From assembly GCA_028707675.1 (NCBI GenBank), contig JAQWAM010000033.1:1-8584 (forward strand): a stretch of DNA of 8,584 nucleotides. The letters run 5' to 3'. The translations under genes and the position numbers were made by a program. Below are positions 1-6,318 of the stretch, in pieces. The notes under the pieces are model-generated. The model searched no databases, was not told where the DNA came from, and saw only the letters and a program-made list of their open reading frames with translations. Numbering within the stretch: the first letter of the stretch is position 1; each line of letters opens with the position of its first letter. This stretch comes from Kiritimatiellia bacterium (GTDB taxonomy: Bacteria; Verrucomicrobiota; Kiritimatiellia; RFP12; UBA1067).

Positions 1-24
1 TCCTCCGCGTCCGGCTCGCGGGGG

Positions 25-2004
25 CTACGACACTGAGGCGGCTTGTTCGCGTTGCAGGCGATCGAGTTCGGTGGCGTCGTGCTCCCACTCTTCCGAGAAA
101 ACCTCCAATTGATCCTGCACGTGCTTCAGGCGCTTGTTGGTGGCGGCGAAATCTGTTGCCGGGGTGGGGTTGAAAAGCGCCGCCGAAAGGTTTTCAAGCT
201 CGGCCTCCAGCGCGGCGATACGTGTTTCGGTCTTGTTGACCTTGGTTTTGAGCGCGGTAATGGCGGGCTGCAGGCGGGCGCGGGCCAAAGCGCGCGCGCG
301 GCGCAGGTCTTTGGATCTGATCGGCGCCGCTTCCGGGGCGCCGGCGCCTGCCTGCCGTCCGGCGGCGCTGTCCGCAGGGGCGCGATTCTCCGCCGCAGTC
401 TTCTCGTGATAATAGTCGTAGCCGCCGGGAAAGCGCCGCACACCCGCGGGCGATATTTCGATGACCGCGCCGACCGTGTTGCGCACGAACTCGATATCGT
501 GGCTGACCAGGCAGACCGTGCCGTCATATTTACGAATGGCCCGCTCCAGTGTGGCGCGGCCATCCATGTCGAGGTGCGTGGTTGGTTCGTCCAGCAGCAT
601 CAGATTTGGCGGGGATAGGAAAAGGCGCAAAAAGGCCAGGCGGATCTTTTCGCCGCCGCTCAGCACCCCCGAGGGCTTGCCGATGTCGTCGGCTGAGAAG
701 CCGAACGCGCCCAGACGCGAACGCAGGTCTTTTTCGGTCAGTCCCGGCGCGCAGCGTTTGGCGCATTCGAAGACCGAGACCTCGGGCGGGATGGTTTCGG
801 AAAACTCCTGCGAAAGGTAGCCCGGTGTCACCTTATGACCCAGTGTCACCGTGCCGCCGGTCGGCGCGCGCGTGCCGGCCATGATGCGCAGCAGCGTAGT
901 CTTGCCCATGCCGTTGAAGCCCACGATGGCGACTTTCTCGCCGCGAGTTATGCTAAGGTTCACGTCGCGCAAAACCTTGCGCTGGCCGTCATATGAGAAA
1001 TCGACATTCTCGAGACGGACGATCTCGACACCCGCGTGCGGGGCAGGCGCCAGACGCAGAAATCCGGCCGAAAGGCCGCGCTTGGGCACGGCCACCGCCT
1101 CGGCCTGGATTTTCTCGATCATTTTCATGCGGCTCTGCGCCTGCGTGGCTTTGGAGGCCGTGGCCTTGAAACGGTTCACGAAGCGCTCCAACTGTTCGAG
1201 GCGGCGATCCTGATTGGCCTTCGCTGCCAGCATGTTGGCGTGACGCACATCGCGCTCGCGCAGGTAGAAGTCGAGGTCGCCGTTGTAGCGCGCGGCGGTT
1301 TGGGCGTCAACCTCGACGGTGGTGGAAGTGAGGGTGCGCAGCAGGTAGCGGTCGTGCGAGATCAGTATCAGGGTGCCATCGTAGGCGCGCAGGAAGCGCT
1401 GCAGCCACTCGACTGCCGGCAGGTCAAGGTAGTTGGAGGGCTCGTCCAGCAAAAGCAGATCGGGCTTGGAGGCCAGTACGCGCGAGAGTTCCGCGCGCAT
1501 CCGCCAGCCGCCGCTGAAGCTTATGAAAGGCTGGCCGAAAGCCTCGGCGGCGAACCCCAGCCCGCCCAGCGAGATTTTGACGCGCGACTCGATCTCGTAG
1601 CCGCCGAGGTGCTCGAACTCGGTCTGCACGGCGCCGATACGGCGCAGGAGGCGGCCACGTTCGCTCTCGCCGCCGGCGGCGTCGAGCTGTTGTTCCAAGG
1701 CGTGGATATCATGTTCCATTTCGGCCAGACCGGGGATGCCGCGCAGGGCGTACTCCAGCAGGGTCTCGTCCGGCGAGTCGGCCTGGAGATGCTGGCGGAT
1801 GTGGCCGATGCGCGGAGACTCCTCGATGACCACCTCGCCCGCGTCGGCAGAAGCCTCGCCCAGGATCAGGCGGAAGAGCGTGGACTTGCCGGAACCGTTG
1901 GGGCCGACAATGCCGACACGCTCGCCTTTGTTGACGCGGAAAGTGACATTGGACAAAACCTCCTGTGTGCCGTAGCGTATGCCGATGTTGCGGAATTCGA
2001 TCAC
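25..2004 (-). CDS. ABC-F family ATPase (ribosome-associated type, duplicated ATP-binding cassettes)
   Basis: The 659-residue protein has two ABC ATPase domains in one chain and no membrane segment, which defines ABC-F. Members act on the ribosome in translation control, rescue or antibiotic protection rather than in transport. Domain 1 has Walker A GPNGSGKST (34-42), signature FSGGW (163-167), Walker B ending LLLLDEPSNYLD (183-194) and H-loop His217. A charged helical linker follows (about 248-310), the P-site tRNA interaction region of the family. Domain 2 has Walker A GFNGMGKTT (362-370), signature LSGGEK (448-453), Walker B ending LDEPTTHLD (471-479) and His502. After an Ala/Pro-rich spacer (about 540-562) the C-terminus (565-659) looks like a coiled coil, as in Uup/YdiF-like members. 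The start is GTG, supported by AAGGG at 2013-2017, 8 nt upstream. It lies 47 nt after rnc and is probably cotranscribed. All catalytic motifs are intact. The exact subfamily is not decided. Confidence 0.94.
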   Translation of the reverse strand: MIEFRNIGIRYGTQEVLSNVTFRVNKGERVGIVGPNGSGKSTLFRLILGEASADAGEVVIEESPRIGHIRQHLQADSPDETLLEYALRGIPGLAEMEHDIHALEQQLDAAGGESERGRLLRRIGAVQTEFEHLGGYEIESRVKISLGGLGFAAEAFGQPFISFSGGWRMRAELSRVLASKPDLLLLDEPSNYLDLPAVEWLQRFLRAYDGTLILISHDRYLLRTLTSTTVEVDAQTAARYNGDLDFYLRERDVRHANMLAAKANQDRRLEQLERFVNRFKATASKATQAQSRMKMIEKIQAEAVAVPKRGLSAGFLRLAPAPHAGVEIVRLENVDFSYDGQRKVLRDVNLSITRGEKVAIVGFNGMGKTTLLRIMAGTRAPTGGTVTLGHKVTPGYLSQEFSETIPPEVSVFECAKRCAPGLTEKDLRSRLGAFGFSADDIGKPSGVLSGGEKIRLAFLRLFLSPPNLMLLDEPTTHLDMDGRATLERAIRKYDGTVCLVSHDIEFVRNTVGAVIEISPAGVRRFPGGYDYYHEKTAAENRAPADSAAGRQAGAGAPEAAPIRSKDLRRARALARARLQPAITALKTKVNKTETRIAALEAELENLSAALFNPTPATDFAATNKRLKHVQDQLEVFSEEWEHDATELDRLQREQAASVS

Positions 2005-2051
2005 TGTAAAAACCCTTGCGCCTTTGTGTGAGATTAAATTGAGAGCCTGCG

Positions 2052-2771
2052 TCAGTCTTCTGGCGGTTTATGCAGCAAGCGCAGCAGGGCGCTGGCGGCG
2101 GCGACCTCGGCCTCGCGCTTGGTCTTGCCAATTCCTTCAGCCGAGTGTCCCTCGTGGACACTGGCCCGCACGGTGTACTCCGGCGCGTGATCCGGGCCTT
2201 GGCATTCGATCAGGGTATAGGACGGCGAATCCGGCCAGGCGTGTTTTTGCGCCAGCTCCTGCAGGCTGCCTTTGGGATTGCCGGACCAAGGATCCGGCGG
2301 TTCTTGCTGGACAAATTCGGCCAGCCGATCGAAAAAGCTTTGCGCGGCAGCCAGACCGCCATCGCGCCAGACCGCGCCGAAGAGCGCCTCCATGGCCTCG
2401 GCCAGGAAGCGGTCGTTGTCGCGCCCTCCCTGAGCTTCGTCTTGTTTGCGCATGCGCAGATACTTGCCAAGCCCTATGCCGCGCGCCATGCTGGCGAGCG
2501 CCTTGCCGCTGGCCATGAGGCTGCGCCGCACCGTCATGGAACCCTCGTTTTCCTCCGGGTAGCGCGTGAACAAGTGCTCGGCGGACAGCAGGCCGAAGAC
2601 CGCGTCGCCCAAAAACTCCAGGCGCTGGTTGTCCGCAACCGACTCGTTGCCCGGCACGGCGCGGAAAGAGGGGCTGGTCAAGGCCGTCACCAGCAACTGG
2701 CGGTCGGCGAAAGTGTGGCCGAGCAGCGTTTCCAGCGGCAGCAGCTCATCTGCGCGTTCCTGTGTGTTCAT
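2052..2771 (-). CDS. rnc: Ribonuclease III
   Basis: The 239-residue protein is a double-strand-specific endoribonuclease that processes rRNA precursors and structured mRNAs as a homodimer. The N-terminal RNase III domain has the signature RLEFLGDA (50-57) with metal-binding Glu52 and Asp56, and the second catalytic segment LAEAMEALFGAV (123-134) with Glu128. A C-terminal double-stranded-RNA-binding domain spans about 165-234 (NPKGSLQELAQK at its start, the basic GKTKREAE near its end). Length is normal for the family. The position usually occupied by Asp (E. coli Asp114, in ADTVEAL) is Glu125 here, a conservative change. I chose the ATG at 2771 because AGAGGA sits 6 nt upstream; a longer frame from TTG at 2798 would place that site inside the gene. 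The ABC-F gene follows after 47 nt. Upstream, the tRNA gene diverges. Confidence 0.95.
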   Translation of the reverse strand: MNTQERADELLPLETLLGHTFADRQLLVTALTSPSFRAVPGNESVADNQRLEFLGDAVFGLLSAEHLFTRYPEENEGSMTVRRSLMASGKALASMARGIGLGKYLRMRKQDEAQGGRDNDRFLAEAMEALFGAVWRDGGLAAAQSFFDRLAEFVQQEPPDPWSGNPKGSLQELAQKHAWPDSPSYTLIECQGPDHAPEYTVRASVHEGHSAEGIGKTKREAEVAAASALLRLLHKPPED

Positions 2772-2777
2772 TGCTGT

Positions 2778-2783
2778 TCCTCT
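2778..2783 (-). promoter_or_regulatory. Ribosome binding site of rnc
   Basis: AGAGGA on the minus strand is 6 nt from the ATG at 2771. It decides the start in favour of this ATG over the in-frame TTG at 2798. Confidence 0.75.
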
Positions 2784-2830
2784 AGTTGCTTGCCGCAAAC
2801 CGGTTTTTTCGTCGCAGCTCCTTGACGTCC

Positions 2831-2860
2831 TTGACTTCCCGTCGCCTCCGGTGATATAAA
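2831..2860 (+). promoter_or_regulatory. Sigma-70-type promoter of tRNA-Val
   Basis: TTGACT at 2831-2836 matches the -35 consensus at five of six positions. TATAAA at 2855-2860 is a good -10 box, at a spacing of 18 bp. Predicted initiation near 2867 would leave a leader of about a dozen bases before the mature tRNA end at 2880. A second -35-like box, TTGACG (2822-2827), lies 9 bp upstream within a tandem TCCTTGAC repeat (2819-2826 and 2828-2835). Its spacing of 27 bp to the -10 is too long for it to be used with this box. Confidence 0.65.
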
Positions 2861-2879
2861 TAAGCCGTTTTCGAGGTGC

Positions 2880-2956
2880 GGGCGCTTAGCTCAGTTGGTT
2901 AGAGCGCTACTTTCACACGGTAGAAGTCACAGGTTCGAATCCTGTAGCGCCCACCA
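2880..2956 (+). tRNA. tRNA-Val (anticodon CAC)
   Basis: This is a complete 77-nt cloverleaf with encoded CCA. The acceptor stem GGGCGCT/AGCGCCC has seven perfect pairs, the D stem is GCTC/GAGC, and the anticodon stem CTACT/GGTAG closes with one T-G pair. The anticodon loop TTCACAC places CAC at 2914-2916, reading GUG (Val). The T stem is ACAGG/CCTGT with loop TTCGAAT, and the variable region is 5 nt. The TTTCAC string invites a Glu (TTC) reading, but only the CAC register gives a seven-base loop and a closed stem. It has its own promoter and terminator, so it is a single-gene unit. CAC is usually the secondary Val acceptor, since a UAC tRNA can also read GUG. Confidence 0.97.
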
Positions 2957-2962
2957 ATTAGG

Positions 2963-2992
2963 GGTCAAAATCGCGTGATTTTGGCCTTTTTT
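2963..2992 (+). terminator. Rho-independent terminator of tRNA-Val
   Basis: A 10-bp stem GGTCAAAATC (2963-2972) pairs with GATTTTGGCC (2977-2986), with one T-G wobble and loop GCGT, followed directly by six T residues (2987-2992). It begins seven bases after the CCA end, so the tRNA transcript is monocistronic. Confidence 0.92.
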
Positions 2993-3260
2993 GTGCCCAA
3001 AAGCGGTGTTTTTTTGAGCAAAATTAAAACGATTAAGGCTGTTTGGGCATAAGTGGGGCATAATCCGTAAGTTCGATTTTCGACTGGATCCTGTTGAGAA
3101 GGCGGGAAGGCGAAAACCCTACCCGGCCGCCTCCCCTCCTTGCCGGAAATCGCATTTGTCGCGCCTCAACGGGCAAAAGCGTTTCGTGTGGCAACAAACC
3201 TTAAACCAGTCGAAAAATGTCCCTATGACACTTTGATGGTTGGATTCCTTGCCGAGCGTA
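2993..3260. other. Non-coding stretch between tRNA terminator and DUF3037 gene
   Basis: No convincing gene lies here. The part at about 3000-3065 is AT-rich, with a T7 run (3009-3015). It holds an 8-bp inverted repeat TGCCCAAA (2994-3001) / TTTGGGCA (3042-3049) and a short direct repeat GGGCATAA (3045-3052 and 3056-3063). The part at about 3098-3150 is GC-rich and purine/pyrimidine-skewed. An 11-bp inverted repeat brackets 3077-3216. I see no clear intrinsic terminator for the minus-strand kinase/DUF3037 transcript that runs into this stretch, and no integrase or transposase fragment. Being the 3' flank of a tRNA gene, it is a plausible old integration boundary, but no duplicated tRNA 3' end was seen. 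Confidence 0.6.
3077..3216. repeat. 11-bp perfect inverted repeat enclosing about 118 bp
   Basis: TTTTCGACTGG at 3077-3087 and CCAGTCGAAAA at 3206-3216 are exact reverse complements. A shorter pair nests inside: GTTGAG (3093-3098) and CTCAAC (3165-3170). A five-bp hairpin CCGGC/GCCGG (3123-3127 with 3142-3146) lies further in. The arms could end a small non-autonomous element or close a structured RNA. The nested pair is not evenly spaced, which argues against one continuous stem, and chance cannot be excluded. Confidence 0.45.
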
Positions 3261-4112
3261 TCAAGCCGTCTGAGCGAACTTCACGATTCCCGTCTGATCT
3301 TCCTGCGGCAGGAGATACGCGCCGGCCTGTTCCAACTCTGTGCACATCTGCTGACAGACGTCCAATTGTTTGCCCGCACCGGGCCGCCTGACGACCAAGA
3401 GCACTTGCTCCGGATGTACAGGCCCCGCTTTCAGGCGCTGCAGCCTGTTTCTCCAGCTATCGGCGTGCTCGACGATCTTCGGCGTTTCCGTCTTGTCCAA
3501 GTCAATCGGATGGATTGCGCGAACATATCGGTCACCCACCCGCCGGACAAACGGAAAATGAGCCTGGCAGAAATCGTTGCTGAACGTGTACTCGACCAAT
3601 TGCGGCAGGAGCTTCTCGGTAGAAAATACTTTGCGCAACCTCTTGGTCATGAGGGATTCCTGATACTCCTGCCGCTGCGCGAAACCACGCTCCACGTAAA
3701 AGTCGAACAGCCTGTCCATTTCCGCAGCGGGATCTTCGGTCAAACACGTTCTGGGAGGGCTGAAACAGAAAATTTCTTCCCTCGGGCGGACGAGATTCAG
3801 GAAAACCTGATTGAAAAGTTTGGCATCCTCTTTGAAACGCAACTTGGTGTTTTTCTTGCCGTCGTTCATCATTTTGGCGACGCGGTCGAGTTCGTCCTTG
3901 AACAGCTTGCGCCCCTCGACAAAAGCCGCCTTGTTCTGCTTCAACTCGGGGAAGAAATCGGTGATGCGGTCCAGCCGGCGGGTTTCCAGACGGTAACCGA
4001 ACCAGTGCAGGTCCGGGCAGGCCAGCGCGACACCCAAATTCACAAACTCCCCTGGTTCCGTATATGGCAGGAACCTGAGTATCGTGTAATTACATGCCAG
4101 TTTCTTAATCAT
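3261..4112 (-). CDS. DUF3037 domain protein, partner of the HipA-like kinase
   Basis: The 283-residue protein is soluble, with no signal peptide or membrane segment. The N-terminus carries the pattern I associate with DUF3037: YTILRFLPY (9-17) then GEFVNLGVAL (21-30), a predicted beta-rich start. The middle is helical and charged (about 55-110). A C-terminal part (about 185-270) includes IDLDKTETPKIV (203-214) and a likely strand VLLVVRRP (237-244). No catalytic motif is evident and the biochemical function is unknown. I chose the ATG at 4112 because GGAGG (4121-4125) lies 8 nt upstream; a frame from 4136 would put that site inside the gene. It overlaps the kinase stop by 8 nt (ATGATTAA), so the two are translationally coupled. 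From memory, DUF3037 genes often sit beside HipA-like kinases. GC looks lower than in flanking genes (30 of 60 bases at 3841-3900). Confidence 0.82.
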   Translation of the reverse strand: MIKKLACNYTILRFLPYTEPGEFVNLGVALACPDLHWFGYRLETRRLDRITDFFPELKQNKAAFVEGRKLFKDELDRVAKMMNDGKKNTKLRFKEDAKLFNQVFLNLVRPREEIFCFSPPRTCLTEDPAAEMDRLFDFYVERGFAQRQEYQESLMTKRLRKVFSTEKLLPQLVEYTFSNDFCQAHFPFVRRVGDRYVRAIHPIDLDKTETPKIVEHADSWRNRLQRLKAGPVHPEQVLLVVRRPGAGKQLDVCQQMCTELEQAGAYLLPQEDQTGIVKFAQTA

Positions 4113-4896
4113 GGTGTTGACCTCCGAACACATCAAGTATTTTAACAGAACGGCTCAGAATCTCAATCGCCGATTCGGGGACAAAATCCCCGGGCGTCTC
4201 CTGGCGTTCGGTCCACTCGTCCGGAAAATCCCCTGTCAGTTCGGGGAAACGGTCAGCTATTTTGGCGAAAGCCTGACTTTGTTCAAGTAAAAAAGTTTCG
4301 GAAATTCGTTCGCGCTCCGCCCGGAAGACATGGCTCTCAAAGAACGCGGATTCGGCGAAGTTCTTGTCAAACGCGTTGTTATGGTCGATCACGGTGAGCT
4401 GGTTGCCGTCCGAACTCCACAGCAGGTTGACGTTGCCGCCCATATCGCCCAGAATCCGGTCCTCGTTCTGAATCCACCAGTCGAAAAGCAGAATCTTCCA
4501 GCGCAGTTCTTCCGGCACCGCCTTGACAGCCACCGGCGGCAGCGCGAACGAGTCCACTTTTCTGGAGCCGAACGCCGGACCGGCCCTCCAGGCCTCGATG
4601 CCGCGAACAGCGCAGAACTCAAGTATCCCCTGCTGAACATCGAGCATCCCGAATGGCGCGATCGGCAGCGCTAACGCCTCGGCCAACCGGGCGGCCAGCA
4701 TCTCGTGGCAAAGTTCCCTGCGCGTCCAGCCCGAACCGCATCCCTTGATGAAATAGAGATGGCCGTCCTCCGCCCTCACTTTGAACGGTCGGCTGACACA
4801 GGTGTTCTCCGCACACCGCTCCAAGATCTCGATGACCTGATGCACGGCAACACGATAAACGGATTCGCTTACGTTTTCAACCGTTCTTTCGAGCAT
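4105..4896 (-). CDS. HipA-like (HipA_2-type) kinase
   Basis: The 263-residue protein resembles the small stand-alone HipA-like kinases, with a protein-kinase-type fold, rather than full-length HipA of about 440 residues. Visible kinase elements: a strand pair ending HLYFIKG (46-52) with candidate ATP-binding Lys51; a helix RRELCHEMLAARLAEAL (59-75) with a candidate pairing Glu; the catalytic-loop-like segment DWWIQNEDR (139-147) followed by NVNLLW (155-160), with Asp146 and Asn157 as likely catalytic and metal ligands; and VIDHNNAF (169-176), with Asp171 as the second metal ligand. No DNA-binding domain and no HipB-like helix-turn-helix partner are present. The substrate is unknown. The ATG at 4896 lies 28 nt inside the end of the oxidoreductase gene with only a weak ribosome site; GTG at 4845 is an alternative that avoids the overlap. 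Its stop overlaps the DUF3037 start. GC is lower than upstream genes (31 of 60 at 4321-4380). Confidence 0.85.
   Translation of the reverse strand: MLERTVENVSESVYRVAVHQVIEILERCAENTCVSRPFKVRAEDGHLYFIKGCGSGWTRRELCHEMLAARLAEALALPIAPFGMLDVQQGILEFCAVRGIEAWRAGPAFGSRKVDSFALPPVAVKAVPEELRWKILLFDWWIQNEDRILGDMGGNVNLLWSSDGNQLTVIDHNNAFDKNFAESAFFESHVFRAERERISETFLLEQSQAFAKIADRFPELTGDFPDEWTERQETPGDFVPESAIEILSRSVKILDVFGGQHHD
4121..4125 (-). promoter_or_regulatory. Ribosome binding site of the DUF3037 gene
   Basis: GGAGG lies within the 3' end of the kinase gene, 8 nt before the ATG at 4112. It sets the start of the DUF3037 protein and shows that the two genes are read as one transcript. Confidence 0.8.
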
Positions 4897-6305
4897 TCTT
4901 TCTGCTTGTCCATCCAGATCTGGGCCTCGCGGAAAAGCATCCGGTTTGTCTCCATCAATTCGGGCTTGCGGCGGAAGCTGGAGTCAAGCGCCGCCAGCAA
5001 ATGCTCCTCGCTCAGTCCGGTGACGCCCAGGCGCGCCAAGGCCGCCAACATGCCGGTGTTGGCCGATTTTGGGCAGCCAAACTTTAGCGACAGGTCGATA
5101 GCGGGCATCCGGAAGACGTTGACGCCGTCCGGCGCCTTGACGTCAAGCTGCACGGTGGAGTCAACTATGATGGTGCCGCCAGAGCGCACCGTGGCAGCGA
5201 AGCGCTCGTAAGAGGGTTGGTTCATGCACACCAGCACATGCGGGGAATCGACTACCGGCGAGCCGATCTGGGCACCGGAGATGATCACCGAACATGCGGC
5301 AGCCCCGCCGCGCTGCTCGGGTCCGTAGGTGGGGAACCATGTCGTGAAGCGTCTTTCCAGCCGGGCGGCCTCCGCCACACAGATGCCTAGGCTCAGGACG
5401 CCCTGCCCGCCGAAGCCGGCGAATTTGATGTGGCGCTCAGCGAAGCCGCGGTCAACCTCTGCCGTCGGCGCCTGTCCACTGTCGGAGCGCTTGAAAAACT
5501 CATCGACCGACACGGACTTTTTCCGCGGCGCGCGGGACACGGCGGCAGCACTGTTGTCACGCAGGCAGCCGAGCGGAAACTCCGGTTCCATCCGGTCGAT
5601 ACAGAAGCGAGCGGCCTGCACGGCATCGCAGCTCAAGGTCGTGGGGCAGGGTGACAAGAACTCGATAAAGGCGTATCCTTTGCCGTCGCGCTGGATCTCG
5701 AACGCCTTGCGCACCGCGCGTCTGGCCCGCATGATCCTGGGGGTGTCGGCCACGGAGACCCGCTCGATGTAAACCGGCGCCTTAAGCTGGTTGAGCACCT
5801 CGCAGACGTGCAGCGGATAGCCGTCGGTCAGGGGATCGCGCCCGTACGGCGTGGTCATGGTCCGGTCTCCTATCAGGGTTGTGGGCGCCATCTGCCCGCC
5901 GGTCATGCCGTAGGTCGCGTTATTGATAAAAAAGACTGCCATATGCTCGCCGCGGCTGGCGGCTTGGAAGGTATGGTTGAAGCCGATGGCGCCGAGATCG
6001 CCGTCTCCCTGGTACAGGGCCAGCGCGGCGTCGCGCCGCAGGCGGTTGACGGCGGTGCCGGCGGCCGGGGCGCGGCCGTGGGCAGCACTGAGATTGGCGC
6101 AATCCCAATAGTAATAGCCGAAAACCGAGCAGCCGATCGGGCCGATAATGATCGCGCGGTCTTGCAACCCGAGCTCGTGCATGGCCTCGGCGATCAGTTT
6201 GTGGATTATGCCGTGGCCACAGCCCGCGCAGTAATGGGTCGAGCGCGTTGCCCGCCCGCTGCGGATAAACGACTCATACATGCCGACGGTTTTTTTCAGT
6301 GTCAT
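4869..6305 (-). CDS. 2-oxoacid:ferredoxin oxidoreductase, fused beta (TPP) and gamma subunits
   Basis: The 478-residue protein joins two subunits that are separate in many organisms. The beta half (about 20-250) binds thiamine pyrophosphate: GDG at 100-102, 25 residues, then NN at 128-129. It keeps the four cysteines that hold the [4Fe-4S] cluster in this enzyme family: Cys26 and Cys29 in CAGCGHG, Cys59 in GPIGCS, Cys220 in SPCPT. A polar linker of about 40 residues (250-290) leads to the gamma half (about 292-465), with GFGGQGVLSLG (297-307), TYGPEQRGG (326-334) and FRRKPELMETN (444-454). With the alpha subunit it decarboxylates a 2-oxoacid, makes an acyl-CoA and reduces the cluster; the cytoplasmic complex then reduces ferredoxin. 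The start is 13 nt after the alpha stop. The 3' end overlaps the kinase gene. Substrate (branched-chain 2-oxoacid or 2-oxoglutarate) cannot be fixed from sequence. Confidence 0.93.
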   Translation of the reverse strand: MTLKKTVGMYESFIRSGRATRSTHYCAGCGHGIIHKLIAEAMHELGLQDRAIIIGPIGCSVFGYYYWDCANLSAAHGRAPAAGTAVNRLRRDAALALYQGDGDLGAIGFNHTFQAASRGEHMAVFFINNATYGMTGGQMAPTTLIGDRTMTTPYGRDPLTDGYPLHVCEVLNQLKAPVYIERVSVADTPRIMRARRAVRKAFEIQRDGKGYAFIEFLSPCPTTLSCDAVQAARFCIDRMEPEFPLGCLRDNSAAAVSRAPRKKSVSVDEFFKRSDSGQAPTAEVDRGFAERHIKFAGFGGQGVLSLGICVAEAARLERRFTTWFPTYGPEQRGGAAACSVIISGAQIGSPVVDSPHVLVCMNQPSYERFAATVRSGGTIIVDSTVQLDVKAPDGVNVFRMPAIDLSLKFGCPKSANTGMLAALARLGVTGLSEEHLLAALDSSFRRKPELMETNRMLFREAQIWMDKQKECSKERLKT

Positions 6306-6318
6306 TGGCTTTGTTCCG

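Noticed and set aside
1036..2031. Long plus-strand open frame of 331 codons opposite the ABC-F gene
   Set aside because: It is antisense to a gene with intact Walker, signature and H-loop motifs. Its translation has no recognisable domain, and long antisense frames are expected in GC-rich DNA.
2772..2798. Longer rnc start at TTG 2798
   Set aside because: The ribosome site AGAGGA at 2778-2783 would fall inside the gene; the ATG at 2771 is properly spaced from it.
2797..2806. Palindrome AAACCGGTTT in the rnc leader
   Set aside because: It is a single 10-bp perfect palindrome with no second copy nearby and no known operator match; chance is enough to explain it.
2912..2918. Reading the tRNA as Glu (anticodon TTC)
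   Set aside because: That register breaks the anticodon stem; the register with CAC gives a seven-base loop and five closed pairs.
2927..3061. Minus-strand frame of 44 codons from ATG 3061 ending inside the tRNA, with a WALQDSNL tail
   Set aside because: It runs across the tRNA terminator and antisense through the tRNA. The LQDSN string is the well-known false peptide of translated tRNA sequence. An integrase tail ending in a tRNA attachment site was considered, but nothing else of an integrase is present.
3093..3133. Possible terminator for the kinase/DUF3037 transcript in the GC-rich stretch
   Set aside because: Only an imperfect GGGAAGGCG/CGCCTCCC pairing with a bulge can be drawn, and no T tract follows on the minus strand.
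3240..4145. Plus-strand open frame of 301 codons opposite the DUF3037 gene
   Set aside because: The minus strand carries the family motif, a strong ribosome site and a coupled neighbour; the plus strand has none of these.
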